DNA of 9,093 nucleotides from Bacillota bacterium (GTDB taxonomy: Bacteria; Bacillota; UBA5301; JASBVW01), in NCBI GenBank assembly GCA_029961005.1, contig JASBVW010000040.1, forward strand, positions 1 to 9,093. Direction: 5' to 3'. Shown in pieces: positions 1 to 6,203 of the stretch. The notes below the pieces were generated by a model. The model was not told where the DNA came from. It did no database searches and worked only from the letters and a program-made list of their open reading frames with translations. The translations under genes and the position numbers were made by a program. Position 1 is the stretch's first letter. Each line of letters starts with the position of its first letter.

Positions 1-793
1 ACAGGCCCGTAACCTCCAGGACGGGCTCCCCCGGGGTGAGGGAGAGCTTGGGGAACTGCTCCTTCAACTCCCGGCCCACCATCAGCCGGACGACGGCCTC
101 GGGGCTGGTCTCGGCCACGGAAACGGTGGCCACCTTGCGCCCGTCTTTCAAGATCGTGGCCCGATCGCAGAGCTGAAAGATCTCGTCCAGCCGGTGGGAG
201 ATGTAGATGACGGTCACTCCCTGCTGCCGCAGGTGCCTGATCACGCTGAAGAGGCGCTGGATTTCGCCCTCCGAGAGAGGCCCGGTGGGTTCGTCGAAGA
301 CCACCAGGGAGGGCCGGGTGAGCAAAACCCGCGCGATGTCCACCAGTTGGCGCTCGGAGACGGTCAGCTGGGCCATCCGGGTGCGGGGGTCGATGGCCAG
401 CCCCACCGTGGAGGACAACACTTCCTCTGCTTCCCGGTACAGGCGCCTCCAGTGGATCAAGCCCGTCCTCCGGCGCGGCTCCCTTCCCAAAAAGAGGGTT
501 TCGCCCACCGTAAAATAAGGAATATAAGTCCGCTCCTGGTGGATGAAGCCGATGCCCCGGGCCTGGATCTGGTCTGGTTTTAGCCGGGTGAGCCTCTCCC
601 CGCGGAAGAAGATTTCGCCGGAGTCCGGGGTGTAAAGCCCTGCCAGGATCTTGATCAGGGTGGACTTGCCAGCCCCGTTCTCCCCCAAAAGGGCGTGCAC
701 CTCGCCCGGCGCCACTGCAAAGTCCACCTGGTCGAGGGCCTGTACCCCGGGGAAGGCCTTGCAGATGCCTCTCATTTCCAGAACGGTCTCCAT
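1..793 (-). CDS. Carbohydrate-type ABC importer, ATP-binding protein (RbsA/MglA family), 3' end beyond window
   Basis: This is the N-terminal 264 residues of a cytoplasmic ATPase that powers uptake of a sugar or similar small solute. The reading frame is open to the window edge. Visible motifs are Walker A GENGAGKST (about residues 36-44), a Q-loop region (FIHQERTY), a signature region reading LTVSERQLVDIARVL, Walker B LVVFDEPTGPLSEGE and the H-loop YISHRLDEIF. The segment DGRKVATVSVAET...VVRLMVGREL is typical of the end of the first nucleotide-binding domain in RbsA-type tandem ATPases, so a second domain is expected outside the window. The ATG at 793 is preceded by AAGGAGG with good spacing. 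It lies 60 bp downstream of the solute-binding protein gene on the same strand, as one operon. The signature deviates from LSGGQ, as is usual for this family. The substrate cannot be read from the sequence. Confidence 0.93.
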   Translation of the reverse strand, partial: METVLEMRGICKAFPGVQALDQVDFAVAPGEVHALLGENGAGKSTLIKILAGLYTPDSGEIFFRGERLTRLKPDQIQARGIGFIHQERTYIPYFTVGETLFLGREPRRRTGLIHWRRLYREAEEVLSSTVGLAIDPRTRMAQLTVSERQLVDIARVLLTRPSLVVFDEPTGPLSEGEIQRLFSVIRHLRQQGVTVIYISHRLDEIFQLCDRATILKDGRKVATVSVAETSPEAVVRLMVGRELKEQFPKLSLTPGEPVLEVTGL

Positions 794-812
794 GGCCGGA
801 CCTCCTTGGCCG

Positions 813-842
813 GGGGGCGGGGCTGAGGGTGGCCCCGCCCCC
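813..842 (-). promoter_or_regulatory. Intercistronic G+C hairpin between binding protein and ATPase genes
   Basis: Positions 813-823 and 832-842 are perfect reverse complements (11 bp, all G-C pairs) around an 8-nt loop. On the transcribed strand the hairpin follows the binding-protein stop codon by about a dozen bases and precedes the ATPase ribosome binding site. No U-run follows, so it is not a normal intrinsic terminator. In other ABC import operons such hairpins protect the upstream binding-protein mRNA from 3' exonucleases and keep binding protein in excess of ATPase. That role here is inferred. Confidence 0.6.
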
Positions 843-853
843 GCAAAGGCCGG

Positions 854-1792
854 TTACTTTTGGGACAGGAACTGGTCGACGTTCTCCTTGGTCACCAGTT
901 GCACGTCCACGTAGATCTGCTTGGGTACCTTCTCTCCCCGAGCCAGTTTCATGGCCTGCTCCGCGGCCAGTTGCCCGATCTTGTACGGCTGCTGGAGGAC
1001 GGTGGCGGTGTAGGTCCCCTTCTTGATCAGCTCCAGCGCTTTGGGGTCGCCGTCGATGCCGTACAGCTTGATCTCTCCCGCCCGGCCGGCCGCCTCTATT
1101 GCCATGGCGGCGCCGATCACCGGCTGGTCAAAGAGGGACCAGACGGCGTCAATCTGCCCCTTCTTGGGGTTGGCGATGAGGAGGTTCTCCATGACCGACA
1201 TGGCGTGGGGAACGGTGCCCGGGATCACGTACGGCTGCTCAGCCACGATCTTGAGGCCGGGATACTTGTCCAGTACCTCCTGGAGCATGCGGCGCCTGGT
1301 CTCGGCGATGGGGGAACCGGGCCGGTAGAAGGAGACGATATTCCCCTTGTAGCCCAGGTCCTGGGCCATCTTTTCCGCGATCATGCGCCCCATGACTTCA
1401 TTGCTGGAGGAGACGTTGCACAGGCTGTACTGGGTGGGGAAGTCGGCGGTCACGATGGGGATCCCCGCCCGGGTGATCTTCTCTAGGACGGGGTCCATGA
1501 TGTCCTTGTAGCCCAAGACGATGATGATGGCGTCCGGCTTCATCTGCAGGAGAGTCTCCAGGTTGTCGATGTGCTTTTGGGTCTTCCGCTCCCCATCCAG
1601 TCCGATGGCTTCTCCGCCCAGCTCCTTGATCCGGTCCATGGCCCCGTTGAAGGCCTTGATGTCCCAGGTGTGCTCCAGGCCGATGGCTGCCACGCCGATG
1701 CGGATCTTCTTCTCTGCGGCTAGGGACGAGCCGGCGGTGGCTAGGAGCAGCGCGGCCAGGAGCAGAAGTAACCACCAGACTCGCTTCTTCAT
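854..1792 (-). CDS. Secreted sugar-type ABC transporter solute-binding protein (RbsB-like, periplasmic-binding fold type I)
   Basis: This 312-residue protein should capture a small ligand outside the membrane and deliver it to the importer whose ATPase follows. An N-terminal signal peptide is clear: MKKR, then a Leu/Ala-rich hydrophobic stretch, with likely cleavage near SLAA|EKK (about residue 26). There is no lipobox cysteine, so it is not an obvious lipoprotein, which is unusual for a monoderm. The mature part begins KIRIGVAAIGLEHTWD and shows the two-lobe layout of this family: a KPDAIIIVLG strand, a hinge-region GIPIVTADFPT, and a C-terminal IKLYGIDGDPKALELIKKGTYTATVLQQPY stretch as in RbsB. 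The ATG is preceded by AAAGGAGGAG at about 7 nt. Length is usual for the family. The ligand could be a sugar, polyol or autoinducer-type molecule and cannot be assigned. The gene is divergent from metH. Confidence 0.92.
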   Translation of the reverse strand: MKKRVWWLLLLLAALLLATAGSSLAAEKKIRIGVAAIGLEHTWDIKAFNGAMDRIKELGGEAIGLDGERKTQKHIDNLETLLQMKPDAIIIVLGYKDIMDPVLEKITRAGIPIVTADFPTQYSLCNVSSSNEVMGRMIAEKMAQDLGYKGNIVSFYRPGSPIAETRRRMLQEVLDKYPGLKIVAEQPYVIPGTVPHAMSVMENLLIANPKKGQIDAVWSLFDQPVIGAAMAIEAAGRAGEIKLYGIDGDPKALELIKKGTYTATVLQQPYKIGQLAAEQAMKLARGEKVPKQIYVDVQLVTKENVDQFLSQK

Positions 1793-2134
1793 CTCAACTC
1801 CTCCTTTCTAAGGGCTCGGCGACGAGTAATCCCTGAGACTTCCTTGCCTCCCTGACTGGACTGGCCTGCTCGTTTATCCCCCCGGAGGGCTGCTCTCTCC
1901 CCCTTTCTTTGTTTCATTACGTGAACGCACGTTTCATTTTTTAGCAGTTGATTAATTATCTCCCGCCCGCGCAAATTCCTGCTGGAGGAGAAAAAATTTT
2001 CTACCATTTCTACGAATTGCAAAGATTGCCCGGGTTGCCCCGCCTCCGAAGAGGATCCCAGCCGGCGGTAGAGAATTCACAAGGTCATAGGCAGCGTGAG
2101 AAAGCCGGGGAAAGAAGAAGGGGGGAGAACTTCT
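1793..2134. other. Divergent intergenic region between transporter operon and metH
   Basis: About 340 bp without a convincing gene. The middle part (about 1900-2025) is markedly richer in A+T than the flanks and holds the operator-like repeats at 1911-1938. The metH-proximal part contains a small CCTC-CGAA-GAGG hairpin (2043-2054) and two mutually exclusive stems, 2040-2044 with 2064-2068 and 2062-2066 with 2104-2108. I compared it with what I know of SAM-I, SAH, cobalamin, THF and T-box leaders and did not recognise any of them. No good sigma-A promoter pair was found for either direction. Confidence 0.5.
1911..1938. promoter_or_regulatory. Operator-like element: GTTTCATT direct repeat flanking an ACGTG/CACGT inverted repeat
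   Basis: GTTTCATT occurs at 1911-1918 and again at 1931-1938, exactly 20 bp apart (about two helical turns). Between them ACGTG (1919-1923) and CACGT (1928-1932) form an inverted repeat with a 4-nt spacer. The element lies about 120 bp upstream of the binding-protein start and about 200 bp upstream of metH. This arrangement suits a dimeric or tetrameric transcription factor controlling the transporter operon. Direct-repeat operators are known, for example, for DeoR-family sugar regulators. No regulator gene is in the window, so the binding protein is unknown. Confidence 0.35.
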
Positions 2135-4717
2135 GTGCGCCCAGCCCAGCCGGAAGTGCAGCGCCGCCTGGCCAGGCTCTGGTACCCGCGCCTGGGCCGC
2201 CAGGTCTTGCTCTTTGACGGGGCGATGGGGACCGAGCTGCAGCGCCGGGGCCTTCCCCCGGGGGCCTGCCCGGAGCTCTGGAACTTGGAGGCCCCCCACC
2301 TGGTGCGGGAGGTGCACCAGGCCTACCGCGAGGCGGGGGCGCAGATTCTGGAGACCAATACCTTTGGCGCCAACCGCTTCCGGCTCCGGGAGTACGGGCT
2401 GGCGGAGCGGGTGGCAGAGCTCAACTTCCGGGGAGTAGCGCTGGCCAGGGAAGTGGCAGGGGAAGAGGTGCTGGTGGCGGGGTCAATGGGCCCGACCGGC
2501 CAGTTCCTGCGCCCCTTCGGCCCCCTCTCCTTTGACGAGGCCTATGAGGTCTTTGCCGAACAAGCCCGCGCCTTGGCTGAGGGCGGGGCCGATCTTTTGC
2601 TGCTCGAAACCTTCTCCGACCTGGGCGAGGTCCGGGCCGCTCTGCTGGCAGCGCGGGAGGCGGCGGACCTCCCGGTGCTGGTGCAGCTCACCTTTGACGA
2701 ATCCGGGCGGACGGTGACCGGCGTGGCCCCTGAAGCGGCGGTCGCCGTTCTGGAGGCTCTGGGGGCCGCCGCCGTAGGAGCTAATTGCTCCACCGGGCCG
2801 GAGGCCATGGTGCGGATAGTTCAGGCGATGGCCCGGGCTGCGGCCCTGCCGGTCAGCGCCCAGCCCAACGCCGGGCTGCCCCGAATGGAGGGGGGGAGGG
2901 CGGTCTATCCCCTGGCGCCGGAGGAGATGGCGGAGTGTGGGCTGCGGCTGGTGGAGGCCGGTGCTGCTCTGGTGGGCGGCTGTTGCGGCACCACCCCCCG
3001 GCACATCTCCGCCCTGGGGCGGCGCCTGGAAGGTCAACCGGTGGCCCGGCGGGCAGGAGCAGGGGCCGCTGGCGAAGAGGCCGGGGCGGGGGGCGGACCT
3101 GAGGCCCCGCGGTTCTCCGGACCTGTAGTCCCTCCGGTGCGCCTGGCCTCGCGGGGCCAGCTGGTCCTGGTGGGGAGCGGCCAGTTGCCGGTGGCGGTGG
3201 GGGAGCGGCTCAACCCCACGGCGCGCCGCCGGTTGGCGGAGGAGCTGCGCAGCGGCCGGATGAGCCTGGTGCGCGAGGAGGCCCGCCGCCAGGCGGAGGC
3301 GGGGGCGCAGGTGCTGGACGTGAACGCCGGCCTGCCGGGTATCTATGAGGCGGCTACCTTGGCGGAGATGGTGGAGGCAATCCAGGCGGTGGCGGACCTG
3401 CCTCTCTCTCTGGACACCGCCGACCCCCGGGCGCTGGAGGCGGGCTTGCGGAGCTTTCCCGGCCGAGCCCTGATCAACTCCGTGACCGGGGAGGTGCGCC
3501 GGCTGGAGGAGGTGCTGCCGCTGGCGCGGCGCTACGGGGCTGCGGTGCTGGGCCTGACCCTGGACGAGCGGGGCATCCCGCCGCGGGCCGAGGAACGCCT
3601 CCAGGTGGCGGAGCGCATCTTAGAGGCCGCCCTGGCCGCAGGGCTGCGGCCCGAGGACCTGGTGATCGACTGCCTGGTCCTGGCGGCCGGTGCCCAGCAA
3701 CGGGAAGCGGCCGAGACCATCCGGGCCGTGCGCTTGGTCAAGGAGCGCCTGGGGCTGGCCACCCTCCTGGGGATCAGCAACGTCTCGCACGGCCTCCCCA
3801 ACCGGCCTCTGCTCAATGCCACTTTTTTGGCCATGGCGCTGGGGGCGGGGTTGGACGCCGCCCTCCTCAACCCCTACGACCCGGGCGTAATGGCGGTCCT
3901 GCAGGCCGGAGCTGTTCTGGCGGGGCGCGATCAGCACGCCCGCCGCTACCTGGCGGCCCAGGCGGCCGAGGGTGCGCCGTTTCTCCCCGGGGAGGCGGCG
4001 CCCGGCGCAGGGGGCGCGGGGGCGCGGACCGGGGCCGCGCGGGGCGATGAAGGTGCGCAGGTGGCCGAGGACCTCCGTCCGCTCTGGCGCGCCATCCTGG
4101 AGGGCGACCGCTCGGCCGTGGAGGGGGCGGTGGAGGCGGCCCTGGCGGGGGGGAGGGCGCCCCTGGCCATCATCGAGGGGGCCGTGGTACCGGCTCTGGA
4201 TGAGGTGGGGCGGCGCTACGAACGGGGGGTCTATTTCCTTCCTCAGCTCATGCTGGCGGCGGAGAGCGCGCAGTTGGCCTTTGCCCGCCTGCGCCGGGAG
4301 CTGCAAGGGGAAGGGGGCCCCGTGCGGGGGACCGTCGTCTTGGCTACGGTGAAGGGGGACATCCACGACATCGGCAAGAACATCGTAGGGGTCATGCTCT
4401 CCAACCACGGCTTTCAGGTGGTGGATCTGGGCAAGGACGTGCCCCTCGAGCGGATCCTGGCGGCCGCTGCGTCTGAACGGGCCGATATCGTGGGTTTAAG
4501 CGCCCTCATGACCACCACCATGGCGGAGATGCGCCGGGTGGTGGAGGAGATCCGGCGCCGCGGGCTGGCGGTGCGGGTCATGGTGGGAGGGGCCGTGGTC
4601 ACGCCTCAATTTGCCCGGGAGATCGGGGCCGACGCTTACGGGAAGGACGCCGTGGCGGCGGTGCAGCAGGCCTTGCGCCTGGTGCAAGCGGAGCGGGGGA
4701 GAAGGGAGCAGGAGTAG
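2135..4717 (+). CDS. metH: Cobalamin-dependent methionine synthase, short form without the reactivation domain
   Basis: Transfers the methyl group of 5-methyltetrahydrofolate through cobalamin to homocysteine, giving methionine. From the GTG at 2135 (860 residues) the order is: homocysteine/zinc domain (about 20-300) with LFDGAMGT at 26-33 and the zinc cysteines C218 (GANCS), C283 and C284 (GGCCGTTP); a Gly/Ala linker; pterin-binding domain (about 350-605) with VGERLNPT and GISNVSHGLPNRPLLNATF; a second linker; the four-helix cap (about 645-724); and the B12-binding Rossmann domain with DIHDIG (D742, H744 as lower cobalt ligand, G747). It ends there: the SAM-binding reactivation domain of E. 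coli MetH (1227 residues) is absent. An in-frame GTG at 2096 would add 13 residues, but 2135 has a GGGGGGAG site at good spacing. metF follows after 29 bp, so the two are probably cotranscribed. Confidence 0.93.
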   Translation: MRPAQPEVQRRLARLWYPRLGRQVLLFDGAMGTELQRRGLPPGACPELWNLEAPHLVREVHQAYREAGAQILETNTFGANRFRLREYGLAERVAELNFRGVALAREVAGEEVLVAGSMGPTGQFLRPFGPLSFDEAYEVFAEQARALAEGGADLLLLETFSDLGEVRAALLAAREAADLPVLVQLTFDESGRTVTGVAPEAAVAVLEALGAAAVGANCSTGPEAMVRIVQAMARAAALPVSAQPNAGLPRMEGGRAVYPLAPEEMAECGLRLVEAGAALVGGCCGTTPRHISALGRRLEGQPVARRAGAGAAGEEAGAGGGPEAPRFSGPVVPPVRLASRGQLVLVGSGQLPVAVGERLNPTARRRLAEELRSGRMSLVREEARRQAEAGAQVLDVNAGLPGIYEAATLAEMVEAIQAVADLPLSLDTADPRALEAGLRSFPGRALINSVTGEVRRLEEVLPLARRYGAAVLGLTLDERGIPPRAEERLQVAERILEAALAAGLRPEDLVIDCLVLAAGAQQREAAETIRAVRLVKERLGLATLLGISNVSHGLPNRPLLNATFLAMALGAGLDAALLNPYDPGVMAVLQAGAVLAGRDQHARRYLAAQAAEGAPFLPGEAAPGAGGAGARTGAARGDEGAQVAEDLRPLWRAILEGDRSAVEGAVEAALAGGRAPLAIIEGAVVPALDEVGRRYERGVYFLPQLMLAAESAQLAFARLRRELQGEGGPVRGTVVLATVKGDIHDIGKNIVGVMLSNHGFQVVDLGKDVPLERILAAAASERADIVGLSALMTTTMAEMRRVVEEIRRRGLAVRVMVGGAVVTPQFAREIGADAYGKDAVAAVQQALRLVQAERGRREQE

Positions 4718-4746
4718 ACCGGAAATTGGCCGAGGAGGGAAAGGCG

Positions 4747-5646
4747 TTGGAGCGTAAGACAGAGGTGCCGCAGGGGCACTCCGCGCTGCGGGAGCGCTTG
4801 GCCAGGAGGGAGTTCACTGTTACCGTGGAGATGGAGCCCCCCCGGGGGGCGTCGCCGGCAGAGACCCTGGAGAAGGTGCGCCGGCTGGTGGGGTACGTGG
4901 ATGCGGTGAACGTGGCCGACTGCCCCATGGCCAATCTCCGCATGAGCCCCATCGCGGTGGCCCACTTAATCCAGGAGGAACTGGGCGTAGAGGCGATCTT
5001 CCACCTGACCTGCCGGGACCGCAACCTTTTGGGGCTCCAGGCAGAGCTCTTAGGCGCGGCGGCCTTGGGGGTGAGCAACCTCTTGGCTTTGACCGGCGAC
5101 CGGCCGGAGAAGGGCGACCACCCCTCGGCGCGGGGCGTCTTCGACCTGGACTCCACCGGCCTGATTCGCTTGGCTGTGCGCCTCAATCGGGGCGAAAGTT
5201 GGGCGGGGCAGAAGCTGGCCAGCCCTACCCATTTCTTCATTGGCACGGTGGCCAACCCCTCGCAGCCCGACCTTTCTGCAGAGCTGGACCGGTTGCGGGC
5301 CAAGGTGGAAGCGGGGGCGCAGTTTGTGCAGACTCAACCGGTCTTCGACCTGGAGCGGGTGGCCAGGTTTCACCAGGAGGCGGCCGTGCTCGGCTTGCCC
5401 ATCCTGTACGGGATTTTACCTCTCAAGAGTTACCGCAACGCCGCTTACCTCTCGACCCACGTCCCGGGGATCTCTATTCCCCCGTGGGTGCTGGACCGGC
5501 TGCAACGCCGCGATTCGCCCCGGGAGGGGGTGGCCCTGGCCCGGGAGCTCCTCTCCGGCCTGCGCCGCCTGGGGGTGCACGGAGCGCACATCTTTCCGAT
5601 GGGGGACCCCAACCTGGCTCTGGCCGTTCTGGCGGAGGCGGAATAA
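4747..5646 (+). CDS. metF: Methylenetetrahydrofolate reductase (MetF-type)
   Basis: Reduces 5,10-methylene-THF to 5-methyl-THF using FAD, supplying the methyl donor for the MetH encoded just upstream. The 299-residue length matches single-domain bacterial MetF (E. coli 296). Family landmarks are VEMEPPRG, with E28 aligning with the catalytic Glu of E. coli MetF; DAVNVADCP; HLTCRDRNLLGLQ; LALTGDRP (D118, flavin-site Asp); QTQPVFD (Q197, folate-site Gln); and GILPLKS. The start is taken as TTG at 4747, with AGGAGG at 4733-4738 and 8-nt spacing. An in-frame TTG at 4726 would add 7 residues with a poorer site. The MetV partner and electron-transfer subunits found with acetogen MetF are not in the window, so the electron donor (NAD(P)H or another reductant) is not shown. 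Confidence 0.93.
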   Translation: MERKTEVPQGHSALRERLARREFTVTVEMEPPRGASPAETLEKVRRLVGYVDAVNVADCPMANLRMSPIAVAHLIQEELGVEAIFHLTCRDRNLLGLQAELLGAAALGVSNLLALTGDRPEKGDHPSARGVFDLDSTGLIRLAVRLNRGESWAGQKLASPTHFFIGTVANPSQPDLSAELDRLRAKVEAGAQFVQTQPVFDLERVARFHQEAAVLGLPILYGILPLKSYRNAAYLSTHVPGISIPPWVLDRLQRRDSPREGVALARELLSGLRRLGVHGAHIFPMGDPNLALAVLAEAE

Positions 5647-5670
5647 AGTCCCACGGGAAGCGGGACTTTT
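5645..5670 (+). terminator. Candidate intrinsic terminator after metF
   Basis: AAAGTCCC (5645-5652) pairs perfectly with GGGACTTT (5662-5669) around a 9-nt loop, and the 3' arm ends in TTTT. The stem overlaps the last two bases of the metF stop codon. The U-run is short, so termination may be partial. Confidence 0.55.
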
Positions 5671-5697
5671 GGGGTGGGATTTAGGACCGAGGAACCA

Positions 5698-5726
5698 TTG
5701 TCGGCCGGGGCGGAACGGGTTATAAT
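5698..5726 (+). promoter_or_regulatory. Sigma-A-type promoter for the DUF951 gene
   Basis: TTGTCG (5698-5703) and a perfect TATAAT (5721-5726) are separated by 17 bp. The predicted start of transcription is near 5733, giving a leader of about 30 nt. It sits directly between the metF terminator and the DUF951 start. Confidence 0.7.
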
Positions 5727-5764
5727 GGGTGTACGGCGGCTAAAAGAGCGGATGTGATGAGGGG

Positions 5765-6040
5765 ATGGAGATCAGGAAGTTCTTTGTCGGCGACGTGGTT
5801 CAGATGCGCAAGGTTCATCCCTGCGGCAGCGACCGCTGGGAGGTCCTGCGGGTGGGGATCGACTTCCGCCTGCGCTGCCTGGGGTGTGGGCGCGTCATCA
5901 TGCTCCCGCGCCCCCGCTTTGAGCGCAGCGTGCGCAAGGTTGTCTCTTCAGTCCACCCGCTCTTGGGGGCGGCGGAGAAAGGGGGAGCGGCCCGGGGGGC
6001 CGCTGCGGCGGAGAAGGCGGGGGAAGGGGGAGCCCTCTGA
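5765..6040 (+). CDS. DUF951 family small protein (YyzM-like)
   Basis: A 91-residue protein whose first 60 or so residues match the DUF951 pattern as I remember it: VGDVVQMRKVHPCGS, WEVLRVGIDFRLRCLGCGR, VIMLPRPRFERSVRK. Family function is unknown. His18/Cys20 (HPCG) and Cys38/Cys41 (CLGC) could bind a metal or nucleic acid, which is inference only. Family members are usually about 65 residues. Here an Ala/Gly/Glu-rich tail (about residues 66-91) of low complexity is added. In Bacillus the homologous gene lies close to ychF/yyaF and rpsF, so the position just upstream of rpsF supports the call. Here cheW intervenes and no ychF is seen. The ATG at 5765 follows a purine-rich TGAGGGG very closely. 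The gene has its own promoter and terminator and is probably monocistronic. Confidence 0.85.
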   Translation: MEIRKFFVGDVVQMRKVHPCGSDRWEVLRVGIDFRLRCLGCGRVIMLPRPRFERSVRKVVSSVHPLLGAAEKGGAARGAAAAEKAGEGGAL

Positions 6041-6079
6041 GGCTGGGCGGAACCGGACTTCTCTTTCTTTTTGGGGACG

Positions 6080-6116
6080 GCAGTTGCGCGTGCAGCTGCG
6101 TTTTTTATTGTTTTTT
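6080..6116 (+). terminator. Strong intrinsic terminator after the DUF951 gene
   Basis: GCAGTTGC (6080-6087) pairs with GCAGCTGC (6092-6099) with one G-U wobble and a 4-nt loop. A T-rich run follows: six T at 6101-6106 and another six at 6111-6116. This is a classical rho-independent terminator that would insulate cheW from upstream transcription. Confidence 0.85.
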
Positions 6117-6121
6117 CTGGT

Positions 6122-6148
6122 TATAGGAAACGGGGGGGAAGACGATGA
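6122..6148 (+). promoter_or_regulatory. Possible SigD (flagellar sigma) type promoter for cheW
   Basis: TATA (6122-6125), a 15-bp spacer and GACGATGA (6141-6148) resemble the SigD/FliA pattern TAAA-N15-GCCGATAW, with 3 of 4 and about 6 of 8 matches. It is placed right after the terminator and about 55 bp before the cheW start. No convincing sigma-A promoter was found in the same gap. Similarity this short can arise by chance. Confidence 0.25.
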
Positions 6149-6203
6149 AAATGGAAGGGGAAAAAAATCTTGTACTTCAGGTGCGCGGAAGGAGGGTGCC
6201 TTC

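Noticed and set aside
1789..2022. A 77-codon minus-strand reading frame just upstream of the binding-protein gene, with a segment (NQLLKNETCVHVMKQ) faintly like the N-terminus of ROK-type repressors
   Set aside because: It starts with TTG without a good ribosome binding site, spans the operator-like region, ends inside the next gene's start and turns into low-information basic sequence. Most likely chance.
1793..2134. Cobalamin, SAM, THF riboswitch or T-box in front of metH
   Set aside because: None of the conserved core sequences I know for these elements is visible on the plus strand.
3620..4408. Long antisense reading frame (262 codons) inside metH
   Set aside because: Complementary shadow of a G+C-rich gene. 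Its residue composition (Gly/Arg/His/Gln-rich) looks like no protein family, and metH is unambiguous.
5754..6203. N-terminal extension of the CheW frame back to 5754
   Set aside because: It would overlap the DUF951 gene and cross a strong terminator. CheW has a good start and ribosome binding site at 6204 and normal length from there.
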